Positions 1 to 7,981 of a stretch of 64,000 nt of DNA are shown here, piece after piece; within the stretch, counting starts at the first letter, position 1; every line of letters starts with the position of its first letter. The position numbers and the translations under genes were made by a program. The stretch covers positions 930,001 to 994,000 of the forward strand of contig CAWKHA010000001.1 in NCBI GenBank assembly GCA_963849365.1, given 5' to 3'. The notes under the pieces are model-generated. The model worked only from the letters and a program-made list of their open reading frames with translations. It searched no databases and was not told the DNA's origin. Source of the stretch: CAVQCJ01 sp963849365 (GTDB taxonomy: Bacteria > Actinomycetota > Actinomycetes > Prado026).

Positions 1-2
1 CG

Positions 3-1166
3 AACTACTGGGCCGGCGCACCGCACATCAAGAACCTCGTGTTCCGGATCTTCCAGAGCGAGGACACGATGGTCGCGGCGCTGAAGAAGGGCGAGATCGA
101 CTTCGCCGACAACCTCGGCGCCACGTCGTTCAGCTCGCTGAAGAATGTCAATGGCATCACGACCGTTCCGGCCGAGTACTTCGGCTTCGACGAGCTCGCG
201 TTCAACACCGGCGCGGCCACCGACACCGGTGTCCCGATCGGCGACGGCAGCCCGATCCTCAAGGACAAGCGGGTCCGCCAGGCGGTCAACTACGCGATCG
301 ACAACAAGACCCTGGTCTCCAAGGTCCTCGGCGGCTACGGCGAAGTCGGCACGTCGATCATCCCGGACATCTACGCGAACACCCACTACAACCCGGGCGA
401 CAAGACCCGCAACTACGACCCTGCCAAGGCCAACGAGATCCTGGACGGCGCGGGGTACACGAAGGGGAGCGACGGGATCCGGGTGGACCCCGCCTCGGGC
501 AAGAAGCTGAGCTTCAGGCTGTTCGGCCGTGACGACAGCCCCACGTCGAAGGACTCGGTGCAGTACATCCAGGGCTGGCTCAAGGCCGTGGGCATCGACA
601 CGCAGGTGCAGATCGTCTCGGAGGACAAGCTCACGCAGATCATCGGCGACGGCGAGTACGACATGTTCGAGTGGGGGTGGGTGGTCGAGCCCGACCCGGA
701 CTACCAGGTGTCGACGTTCCTGTGCTCCTCGCGCAGCACCAAGGACGGCTCCACGATCAGCGCCGGCCTGTCCGACAGCTTCTACTGCAACCCGGCCTAC
801 GACGCGCTCTACCAGCAGCAGTCGACGACCACCGACGCGAACGCCCGCGCCGAGATCGTCAAGCAGATGGAGGCGATGCTGTACGAGGACGCGCCGTACG
901 TCGTGACCTATTACTACGCGGACCTCCAGGCGTACCGCAGCGACCGGTTCACCAACTTCAAGCCGCAGCCCGACCCGAAGGGCGTGCTCCTGTTCCAGTA
1001 CGGCACCTACAGCTACCGCGAGATCACGCCGGTCACGCAGACCGCGGCCTCGACCTCCAGCAGCACCGGGCTGTGGGTCGGACTGGCTGTCGGCGCCCTC
1101 GTGGTGCTGGGCCTGGGCGGCTTCCTCGTGACGCGCTCGCGGCGCACGGCGGACGACCGGGAGTAA
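3..1166 (+). CDS. ABC transporter substrate-binding protein, family 5 (5' end outside window)
   Basis: This is the C-terminal 387 residues of an extracellular solute-binding protein of the oligopeptide/dipeptide (SBP_bac_5) family. The reading frame is open from the first bases, so the gene begins upstream. The sequence has the usual family features, including a KDKRVRQAVNYAID segment and a late DMFEWGWVVEPDPD segment. It would capture the solute outside the cell and hand it to the two permeases that follow. An unusual feature is the C-terminus: after the binding fold comes a Ser/Thr-rich stretch, then about 22 hydrophobic residues (roughly 1066-1130) and a basic RSRR tail, which looks like a membrane anchor. 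Four bases separate its stop from the next start. The ligand cannot be read from the sequence. Confidence 0.9.
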   Translation, partial: NYWAGAPHIKNLVFRIFQSEDTMVAALKKGEIDFADNLGATSFSSLKNVNGITTVPAEYFGFDELAFNTGAATDTGVPIGDGSPILKDKRVRQAVNYAIDNKTLVSKVLGGYGEVGTSIIPDIYANTHYNPGDKTRNYDPAKANEILDGAGYTKGSDGIRVDPASGKKLSFRLFGRDDSPTSKDSVQYIQGWLKAVGIDTQVQIVSEDKLTQIIGDGEYDMFEWGWVVEPDPDYQVSTFLCSSRSTKDGSTISAGLSDSFYCNPAYDALYQQQSTTTDANARAEIVKQMEAMLYEDAPYVVTYYYADLQAYRSDRFTNFKPQPDPKGVLLFQYGTYSYREITPVTQTAASTSSSTGLWVGLAVGALVVLGLGGFLVTRSRRTADDRE

Positions 1167-1170
1167 CGCC

Positions 1171-2220
1171 GTGGCTCCCACCATCCAGGTGGAGGCTCCC
1201 GCGCCTCAGGCGGCGCGGGAGCCGTCGACCCGGCGGCACACGTGGCGCTACGTCGGCAGCAAGTGCCTGGCGTCGCTCGCCAGCCTGTTCTTCGTCGCGA
1301 TCTTCAACTTCTTCCTCTTCCGGGTGCTGCCCGGCGACCCGGCGAAGATGCTGACGCGCAACCATGCCGTACCACCCGAGCAGATCGCCAGGCTGCGCCA
1401 GCAGATGGGGATCAACGACCCGCTCTTCGAGCAGTTCCGCAAGTACGTGTGGGGCCTGCTGCACTTCGACATGGGGCCGGTGTCCTTCAAGTTCAGGCAG
1501 CCGGTCGGCACCGTGATCATGGACCGGATCTGGCCCACCGTCCTGCTGGTCGGCATCTCTACGATCCTGTGCACCATCGTGGGCCTCTGGCTGGGCATCC
1601 ACTCGGCTTGGCGACGGGACAGCCTGTTCGACCGGGTGAGCACCGGGACCACCTTGACGCTGTACGCGATGCCCGAGTTCTGGCTGGGCATGATCCTCAT
1701 CCTGGTGCTCGCGACCGGGTTCGGCCCGATCCCCGGCATCTTCCCGACGAGCGGTCTCATCACGCCAGGGGTCGACCCGTGGTCGGTCAAGGGCATCCTC
1801 GACGTCGCATACCACCTGACCCTGCCCGTGATCACGCTGACACTGGCGTACCTCGCCGAGTACTCGCTCGTCATGCGGTCGTCGCTGCTCGACGAGATGG
1901 GCGAGGACTACCTGGTGACGGCGCGGGCCAAGGGGCTGCGTGACTCCGAGGTCCGCAAGCGGCACGCGGTGCCCAACGCGTTGCTGCCGTCGTTCACGCT
2001 GCTGGTCCTCTACCTGGGCTTCGTGGTCTCGGGCGCCATCACGATCGAGACGGTGTTCTCGATCCCCGGCCTGGGCCTGCTCTCCTACGAGGCGCTCAAG
2101 GTGCCCGACCTCCCGGTGCTGCAGGGCGTGTTCCTGCTGTTCTCCGCGGGCGTGATCCTGGCCAACCTCATCGCCGACCTCTGCTACCCGCTGCTGGACC
2201 CGCGGGTGCGGCCGGCATGA
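1171..2220 (+). CDS. ABC transporter permease, DppB/OppB type
   Basis: First inner-membrane permease of the importer, 349 residues, starting at GTG 1171 just after the binding-protein stop. The N-terminus is followed by a hydrophobic helix (LASLASLFFVAIFNFFLFRV) and the DppB-type motif RVLPGDPA. The cytoplasmic coupling loop is visible near residues 245-270 (VTARAKGLRDSEVRKRHAVP), the EAA-like element that docks on the ATPase. About six transmembrane segments are expected for the family. Codons 9-18 form a very stable hairpin (see 1194-1223), which could reduce permease expression relative to the binding protein. The stop overlaps the next start as ATGA. Confidence 0.93.
   Translation: MAPTIQVEAPAPQAAREPSTRRHTWRYVGSKCLASLASLFFVAIFNFFLFRVLPGDPAKMLTRNHAVPPEQIARLRQQMGINDPLFEQFRKYVWGLLHFDMGPVSFKFRQPVGTVIMDRIWPTVLLVGISTILCTIVGLWLGIHSAWRRDSLFDRVSTGTTLTLYAMPEFWLGMILILVLATGFGPIPGIFPTSGLITPGVDPWSVKGILDVAYHLTLPVITLTLAYLAEYSLVMRSSLLDEMGEDYLVTARAKGLRDSEVRKRHAVPNALLPSFTLLVLYLGFVVSGAITIETVFSIPGLGLLSYEALKVPDLPVLQGVFLLFSAGVILANLIADLCYPLLDPRVRPA
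1194..1223 (+). other. Perfect 12-bp hairpin inside the start region of the first permease gene
   Basis: Arms GGCTCCCGCGCC (1194-1205) and GGCGCGGGAGCC (1212-1223) are exact reverse complements around a 6-nt loop. The structure lies 23 nt after the permease start codon and 28 nt after the binding-protein stop. No T-run follows, and the region is translated, so it is not a classical terminator. Intra-operon hairpins downstream of binding-protein genes are known to protect the upstream mRNA or attenuate the downstream genes; that role here is inferred. Confidence 0.6.
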
Positions 2221-3170
2221 GCGCGCCCACGGCTCCACTGGCCCCGCCCCCGGCGCCGGTCGCCCGGGTCACCCGCTCACCGCGCGCACTGGCGTGGGCC
2301 CGGCGCCGGGCCTCGTTCGGCCGGGTCTGGCGCGAGTTCCGCAAGAACAAACCCGGCGTCTTCGGCCTTGGCGTCCTGACGATCTTCATCCTGATGGCCC
2401 TGCTGGCCCCCTTCATCGTCTCCGGGGCCGGGCTCGACATCACCACCGCACCGGGCGAGCCCATGCACCCGCCCTACGCCGGGTACCCGTTCGGGACCGA
2501 CTCGTACGGGCGATCGATCCTGACCCTCATCGTGTGGGGATCGCGGATCTCCCTGCTGGTGGGGTTCTCGGCAGCGCTGATGGCCATGGTGATCGGCACC
2601 CTGATGGGGATCGCGTCCGGCCACTTCGTCGGCTTCACCGGAGGGTCCCTCAGCCGCATCACCGAGTGGTTCCTGGTGATCCCGTTCCTCCCGCTGGCGA
2701 TCGTGCTGGACACAGTGCTCGCGACGCGCTTCCCGCCGCTGGGCACGTTGATCTTCGTCATCGGCATCACCAGCTGGGCCTCGACCGCACGCCTGATCCG
2801 GGCGCAGACCCTGTCGATCGAGGCCCGGCCATACCTGGAGCGCGCCCGGGCCCTCGGCGCCGGGCACTGGCGGCAGATGAACCGGTACGTGCTGCCCAAC
2901 GTGATGCCGCTGGTGTTCGCGAACACCACGCTCACCGTCGCGGCCGCGATCCTGACCGAGACCACGCTCTCGTTCCTCGGTCTCGGCGACCCGTTCCACG
3001 TCTCGTGGGGGCAGATCCTGGAGAGCGCCTTCGACCACGGCGCGATCTCGGCCGGCGCGTGGTGGTACCTGTTCCCCCCGGGCATCGCGATCATCATGGT
3101 CGTGCTCGCGTTCACCCTCGTCGGACGCGCCCTCGAGACGGTCCTCAACCCGCGGCTCCGGGAGCGCTGA
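2217..3170 (+). CDS. ABC transporter permease, DppC/OppC type
   Basis: Second permease of the importer, 317 residues, translationally coupled to the first by an ATGA overlap. The protein begins with a Pro/Ala-rich cytoplasmic stretch, then WREFRKNKPGVFGLG, the N-terminal element typical of DppC-type proteins, followed by a first membrane helix. The family segment GTDSYGRSILT is at about residues 98-108. The EAA-like loop YLERARALGAGHW is near residue 205, followed by VLPNVMPLV. Length and motif order match a complete DppC-family protein. It is expected to pair with the 1171-2220 product in the membrane. Confidence 0.93.
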   Translation: MSAPTAPLAPPPAPVARVTRSPRALAWARRRASFGRVWREFRKNKPGVFGLGVLTIFILMALLAPFIVSGAGLDITTAPGEPMHPPYAGYPFGTDSYGRSILTLIVWGSRISLLVGFSAALMAMVIGTLMGIASGHFVGFTGGSLSRITEWFLVIPFLPLAIVLDTVLATRFPPLGTLIFVIGITSWASTARLIRAQTLSIEARPYLERARALGAGHWRQMNRYVLPNVMPLVFANTTLTVAAAILTETTLSFLGLGDPFHVSWGQILESAFDHGAISAGAWWYLFPPGIAIIMVVLAFTLVGRALETVLNPRLRER

Positions 3171-3173
3171 CCG

Positions 3174-4145
3174 ATGCCCCTGCTCGACATGAGGGACGTC
3201 TCGGTCACCTACCGGACGAGCGCCGGCCCAGTGCCCGCGGTGCGCGGCGTGGACCTCACGGTCGACGCCGGACAGATCCTCGGCGTGGCGGGAGAGTCCG
3301 GCTGCGGCAAGTCGACGCTGGCTGCCACCGTGCTGCGACTCTCCCCGGACAACGCCACCGTCACCGGCGAGGTGCTGCTGGACGGCGAGGACGTGCTCAC
3401 GATGAAGTGGGGCGAGCTGCGGGCGGTGCGGTGGAGCCACGCGTCGATCATCTTCCAGGGGGCACTCCACTCGCTCAACCCGGTGCAGACCGTGGCCGAA
3501 CAGATCGCCGAGCCCATCCTGCTGCACGAGAAGGTGTCGCAGAAGGAGGCCGACCGGCGGGTCCGGGACCTGCTCGAGCAGGTCGGGCTGCCGGCCCGGC
3601 GTGTCAAGGCGTACCCGCACCAGATCTCCGGCGGCCAGAAGCAGCGCGTGATGATCGCGATGGCCTTGGCCTGCCGGCCGCAGCTGATCATCGCGGACGA
3701 GCCGACCACCGCCCTGGACGTCATGGTCCAGGCGCAGGTGCTGGACCTGATCACCTCGCTCGTGCGCGAGCTCGGCGTCGGCATGATGATGATCAGCCAC
3801 GACCTGTCCGTCTTGGGCACCACCTGCGACCGGGTTGCCGTCATGTACGCCGGCAGAGTCGTCGAGGAGGGGCCGGCCAAGGAGCTGTTCGCCGAACCGA
3901 GGCACCCGTACAGCGCTGCACTGTCCGCCGCCTTCCCGACCATCGGCGACCGCTCGTCCCGGCTGGCCCCGCGCGGCCTGGCCGGTGACCCGCCCGACCC
4001 GGCGAAGCTGCCGACGGGCTGCACGTTCCACCCTCGCTGCCCCATCGCCGTCGGGTCCTGTGCCGAGGGCGATGGACCGATGCTGCGCCCGGTCGCCGGC
4101 AGCCGGGTCGTCGCCTGCCACCTCGTGCAACCGGTGGGCTCGTGA
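3174..4145 (+). CDS. ABC transporter ATP-binding protein, DppD/OppD type
   Basis: First ATPase of the importer, 323 residues, starting three bases after the permease stop. Walker A GESGCGKST lies at about residues 41-49, the signature SGGQKQR near 150 and Walker B LIIADEPTTALD near 170, followed by the switch His in MMMISHDLS. The C-terminal oligopeptide-transporter extension is present and carries the GCTFHPRCP cysteine motif. The gene overlaps the next ATPase gene by GTGA. It should form a heterodimer with that protein and power import. Confidence 0.94.
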   Translation: MPLLDMRDVSVTYRTSAGPVPAVRGVDLTVDAGQILGVAGESGCGKSTLAATVLRLSPDNATVTGEVLLDGEDVLTMKWGELRAVRWSHASIIFQGALHSLNPVQTVAEQIAEPILLHEKVSQKEADRRVRDLLEQVGLPARRVKAYPHQISGGQKQRVMIAMALACRPQLIIADEPTTALDVMVQAQVLDLITSLVRELGVGMMMISHDLSVLGTTCDRVAVMYAGRVVEEGPAKELFAEPRHPYSAALSAAFPTIGDRSSRLAPRGLAGDPPDPAKLPTGCTFHPRCPIAVGSCAEGDGPMLRPVAGSRVVACHLVQPVGS

Positions 4146-5122
4146 GCGACGCGGTTCCGGCGCTCGAGGTGCACGACCTCGGCGTGACCTTCCAGGCCCG
4201 CGGCTCCGCGGACGCGAGGGCCGTCGACGGCGTCGAGCTCGTCGTCGCGCAGGGCGAGATCCTTGCGCTGGTGGGCGAGTCCGGCTGCGGGAAGACGTCG
4301 CTGGCGCGCGCGATCCTCGGGCTGGTCCGGCCCAGCCGGGGCTCGGTGTCTCACCTCGGGCAGCAGCTGACGTACACCGCGGGCGCGCTGAAGAAGTACC
4401 GGCGCAGCGTCCAGCTCGTGCTCCAGGACCCTTCAGGTGCGCTCAACCCGAGGCACACGGTGTACGAGGCCGTCGCCGAGGGCCTGCGCATCCACAAGGT
4501 TCCCGGCGACGAGCAGGAGCTCGTCGCGCGGGCACTGTCACGGGCCGGGCTGCGGCCGCCCGAGCGGTTCTTCCTGTCCTACCCGCACGAGTTGTCGGGC
4601 GGTCAGCGCCAGCGCGTCGTCATCGCCGGCGCGCTCGTGCTCGAACCGTCGGTGATCATCGCCGACGAGCCGGTGTCCTCGCTCGACGCGTCCGTGCGTG
4701 GCGAGATCCTCGCCCTGCTGCTCAGGCTTCGCGACGAGCTCGGGCTCACCGTCGTCGTGGTGACCCACGACCTCGGCCTCGCCTGGAACATCGCCGACCG
4801 CATCGCGGTGATGTACCTGGGCCGGATCGTCGAGCTGGGGCCGACCGAGCAAGTGCTCGCCGAGCCCAACCACCCGTACACCAAGGCGTTGCTCTCCGTG
4901 GTGCCCGAGATGGAGCACGTAGCGGCGGTCGTCCTCACCGGGGAGCCACCCGACCCGACCCGGATCCCGACCGGGTGCCGGTTCCACCCGCGCTGCCCGG
5001 CGCTGGCCTCCGGCGAGGCTGCGCGCGCCGGCGTGGCCGACCGCTGCCGGACCGCAGACCTGCCCATCCTTGCTCCGGTCGGAGGACATCACGCCGCCTG
5101 CTGGCTAACCGACCTCGGGTAG
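4142..5122 (+). CDS. ABC transporter ATP-binding protein, DppF/OppF type
   Basis: Second ATPase of the importer, 326 residues. It starts at GTG 4142, inside the stop of the preceding gene. It has Walker A GESGCGKTS, Q-loop LQDPSGALNPR, signature SGGQRQR, Walker B VIIADEPVSSLD and the switch segment VVTHDLG. The C-terminal GCRFHPRCP motif is conserved. It closes a five-gene importer cluster. The next gene begins 84 nt downstream behind a strong palindrome, so the oxidoreductase genes probably have their own control. Confidence 0.94.
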   Translation: MSDAVPALEVHDLGVTFQARGSADARAVDGVELVVAQGEILALVGESGCGKTSLARAILGLVRPSRGSVSHLGQQLTYTAGALKKYRRSVQLVLQDPSGALNPRHTVYEAVAEGLRIHKVPGDEQELVARALSRAGLRPPERFFLSYPHELSGGQRQRVVIAGALVLEPSVIIADEPVSSLDASVRGEILALLLRLRDELGLTVVVVTHDLGLAWNIADRIAVMYLGRIVELGPTEQVLAEPNHPYTKALLSVVPEMEHVAAVVLTGEPPDPTRIPTGCRFHPRCPALASGEAARAGVADRCRTADLPILAPVGGHHAACWLTDLG

Positions 5123-5128
5123 TGTCAT

Positions 5129-5154
5129 GCTTACTGACCAGCGAGTCAGTAAGC
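5129..5154 (+). promoter_or_regulatory. Palindromic operator, probable TetR-family site
   Basis: Two perfect 10-bp arms, GCTTACTGAC (5129-5138) and GTCAGTAAGC (5145-5154), flank a 6-bp spacer. The site sits in the 83-bp gap between the transporter and the flavoprotein gene. Size and symmetry are typical of TetR-family operators, and a TetR gene lies in the same locus at 9166-9771. That this regulator binds here is inferred. There is no T-run, so a terminator is less likely. Confidence 0.65.
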
Positions 5155-5205
5155 CGGGGTCAGCCGTGCGCCGGGCACGAGCCGGCCGACCGACGAGGAG
5201 AGTCC

Positions 5206-6849
5206 GTGGGCGACAGCTACGACGTCATCGTGGTGGGCGGTGGGCACAACGGGCTGGTCGCGGCCGGCCTGCTGGCCCGCCAGGGCCTGCGTACGGTGGT
5301 GCTGGAGCGGCGCGGGACCGTCGGCGGCGCGGCCGTGAGCGAGCACCCCTTCGGCCCCGACTACACCGTCACGTCGCTGTCGTACGTCGTCTCGCTGCTG
5401 CCCCCGTCGCTCGTGCGCGACCTGCGGCTGGACCGGCACGGCTACCACGTCTACCCGCAGGGTCCGTACTTCTCGCCGCAGCGCGACGGCCGGTACCTGC
5501 AGCTGCCCTCGGACCGAACCGCCCGCCGCGAGCAGATCGAGAAGTTCTCCTCCAAGGACGCCGACGCGATCGAGGTCTGGGACCGGCGGATGGACGAGAT
5601 CGGGAAGGTGCTCGGGCCGCTGCTGAACGACATCCCGCCGAAGGTGGGCTCGCGCCGCCCGGGCGACCTGGCCCGGCAGGCGATGCTGCTGCGCCGGCTG
5701 CGCGGCGTCGACGAGCGCAAGGCCGTCGACATCACCCGGCTGATGACCTCGAGCGTCGCCGACCTGGTCGAGGACTCGTTCGAGTCCGACGCCATGCGCG
5801 GGGTGCTCGCCGTGTCGGGAGTTATCGGGACCTGGGCGGGGCCCCGCTCGGCCGGCACGGCGTACGTGATGCTGCACCACCACATCGGCGACATCGGGGA
5901 CGGCCAGACCGGGGCCTGGGGTTTCCCCCGCGGCGGGATGGGCGCGGTGACACAGGCCCTGGCCGCTGCGGCCCGGTCGTTCGGGGCGCAGATCCGTACC
6001 GACGCACCGGTCGCCCGGATCACCACCCGGGCCGGCGCGGCCACCGGCGTCGTGCTGGAGTCCGGCGAGGAGCTCGGCGCGCCCACCGTCATCACGACCG
6101 CACACCCGCAGATCTCGTTCCTGCAGCTGCTGGACCGGCGCGACCTGCCGGCCGACTTCGTCGAGGAGATCGAGACCTGGAAGAGCCGTAGCGGCACGGT
6201 CAAGGTGAACGTGGCCGTCGACCGGCTGCCCGAGTTCACCAGCCGGCCGGGGTTCGACCCGCAGGTCCACGGCGGCACGATCGTGCTCGCCGAGTCGCTC
6301 GACGACATCGAGGGCGCGTTCTCCGAGGCGGTCGCCGGCCGGCCCGCGACGCTGCCGTTCGCCGACGTGTGCATCCCGAGCGTCTTCGACGACTCGCTCG
6401 CCCCGCCCGGCCAGCACATCGTGTCGATGTTCACGCAGTGGGTCCCGCACACCTGGAACGCGCAGCCGCACACCGCCGAGCTCGAGGCGTACGCCGATCG
6501 GGTCGTGGCCCGCATGGATGCGGTCGCCCCCGGCTTCGCCGACTCGGTGCTGCACCGGCAGGTGATCGGCCCGTACGAGATGGAGCACGAGTACGGCCTG
6601 GTCGGGGGCAACATCTTCCACGGCGAGCTCACGGTCGGGCAGATGTTCCACGCGCGCCCGGCCGCAGGTTACGCGGACCTTCGCACACCGGTGCAGGGGC
6701 TGTACCAGGCCGGCTCGGCCACGCACGGCGGCGGCGGCGTCACCGGGGTGCCCGGCCGCAACGTCGTACGCCAGGTGCTCACCGACCGGCGCAAGGACGG
6801 GCTGCGCCGGCGGCTGGGGCTGGGCGCACGCAGCGGGCTGGGCCGCTGA
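5206..6849 (+). CDS. FAD-dependent oxidoreductase, phytoene-dehydrogenase-like (COG1233 type)
   Basis: 547-residue flavoprotein starting at GTG 5206 behind a purine-rich ribosome site (CGAGGAG). The N-terminal dinucleotide-binding motif VIVVGGGHNGLVAAGLLARQ is at residues 6-25. The C-terminus carries LYQAGSATHGGGGVTG, the segment closing the FAD site in phytoene-desaturase/amine-oxidase relatives. Despite the family name, no carotenoid genes are nearby. The neighbours are Rieske oxygenases and a sarcosine-oxidase-like enzyme, so it more likely oxidises an intermediate of the same catabolic pathway. One base separates it from the next gene, so the two are likely co-transcribed. Confidence 0.88.
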   Translation: MGDSYDVIVVGGGHNGLVAAGLLARQGLRTVVLERRGTVGGAAVSEHPFGPDYTVTSLSYVVSLLPPSLVRDLRLDRHGYHVYPQGPYFSPQRDGRYLQLPSDRTARREQIEKFSSKDADAIEVWDRRMDEIGKVLGPLLNDIPPKVGSRRPGDLARQAMLLRRLRGVDERKAVDITRLMTSSVADLVEDSFESDAMRGVLAVSGVIGTWAGPRSAGTAYVMLHHHIGDIGDGQTGAWGFPRGGMGAVTQALAAAARSFGAQIRTDAPVARITTRAGAATGVVLESGEELGAPTVITTAHPQISFLQLLDRRDLPADFVEEIETWKSRSGTVKVNVAVDRLPEFTSRPGFDPQVHGGTIVLAESLDDIEGAFSEAVAGRPATLPFADVCIPSVFDDSLAPPGQHIVSMFTQWVPHTWNAQPHTAELEAYADRVVARMDAVAPGFADSVLHRQVIGPYEMEHEYGLVGGNIFHGELTVGQMFHARPAAGYADLRTPVQGLYQAGSATHGGGGVTGVPGRNVVRQVLTDRRKDGLRRRLGLGARSGLGR

Positions 6850-6850
6850 G

Positions 6851-7981
6851 GTGGGCCGGCTGCAGGCCGCGCTGGCGCGCGAGCACTACGTCTCCGCCGA
6901 GGCGTTCCGCACCGAGCGCGAGCGGGTGCTGGCCCGGTCGTGGACCTGCGCGGGCCGGCTCACCGAGCTGGGTCTGCGCGAGCCGGCCCGGCTCGCCGTG
7001 GTCGACGTGCTCGGGGAGTCGGTGCTGCTCACCGTCGACCGGGCCGGGGTGCTGCACGGCCACTACAACGTGTGCCGGCACCGCGGATCGCAGCTGGTCC
7101 CGGTCGAGCCGGACGCCCCGCCGCCGGCACCGTGCAAGGCCCTCGCCCTGCGCTGCCCGTACCACTCGTGGACGTACGGCATGGACGGCTCGCTGCGCTT
7201 CGCCCCGCACACCGAGGACGTCGACGACTTCGACCCCGCCGGCTTCGCGCTGCACCCGGTGCACGTCGGCACCTGGGGCGGCTTCGTGTGGGTGAACCTG
7301 GACCGGTCCGAGCCGCAGAGCCTGCTCGACGAGCTGGGTTCGGTGCCCGACCGAGTGCGCCGCTACCCGCTGGACTCCCTCGTCGTGGGGCGGCAGCTGG
7401 TCTACGACGTCGCGGCCAACTGGAAGGTCATCGCGGAGAACTACAACGAGTGCTACCACTGCGGCCCGGTTCACCCCGAGCTGGTGCAGCTGGTCCCGGC
7501 GTTCGGCCGCGGCGGCGCCGACCTGGACTGGGACGGCGGCGTCCCGCACCGTGACGGGGCCTGGACGTTCACCTTCTCCGGGACCTCGCAGCGCGCCTGC
7601 TTCCCGGACCTGGACGCCGACGAGCAGGTGCGGCACAAGGGCGAGCTCGTCTACCCGAACCTGCTGCTGTCGCTGTCCGCCGAGCACGTCGCCGCGTTCC
7701 GGCTCGAGCCGCTCGCCGCGAACCGGACCCAGGTCGTCTGCGACGTGCTGTTCGCGCCGGAGGCGGTGGCCGAGGCCGGCTTCGACCCGGCCGATGCGGC
7801 GGACTTCTGGGACCTGGTGAACCGGCAGGACTGGTCCATCTGCGAGTCGGTCCAGCGCGGCATGACCTCGCGGGCGTACGGCCAGGGCTGGTACGCGCCG
7901 ATGGAGGACGCGTCGCTGGACATCCGCCGCTGGCTGCTGCCCCGGCTCGTCGACGGCGCCGGCACGCAGCGGGGTGCGTGA
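6851..7981 (+). CDS. Rieske non-heme iron oxygenase, alpha subunit
   Basis: 376-residue oxygenase starting at GTG 6851. The Rieske cluster ligands are Cys75, His77, Cys102 and His105 (CRHRGS and CPYHSW). The mononuclear iron site follows in NECYHCGPVHPEL with His203 and His208, and a DFWDL segment near residue 315 may supply the acidic ligand. Related enzymes include ring-hydroxylating dioxygenases and the N-demethylating or choline/carnitine/betaine-type monooxygenases. No beta subunit or ferredoxin gene is in the cluster, which fits the latter group better. The stop overlaps the next start by one base. The substrate is unknown. Confidence 0.9.
   Translation: MGRLQAALAREHYVSAEAFRTERERVLARSWTCAGRLTELGLREPARLAVVDVLGESVLLTVDRAGVLHGHYNVCRHRGSQLVPVEPDAPPPAPCKALALRCPYHSWTYGMDGSLRFAPHTEDVDDFDPAGFALHPVHVGTWGGFVWVNLDRSEPQSLLDELGSVPDRVRRYPLDSLVVGRQLVYDVAANWKVIAENYNECYHCGPVHPELVQLVPAFGRGGADLDWDGGVPHRDGAWTFTFSGTSQRACFPDLDADEQVRHKGELVYPNLLLSLSAEHVAAFRLEPLAANRTQVVCDVLFAPEAVAEAGFDPADAADFWDLVNRQDWSICESVQRGMTSRAYGQGWYAPMEDASLDIRRWLLPRLVDGAGTQRGA

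Noticed and set aside
2277..4130. 617-codon open frame on the minus strand
   Set aside because: It lies opposite two clearly real transporter genes, has an arbitrary His/Arg/Asp-rich composition and matches no family; typical of high-GC shadow frames.
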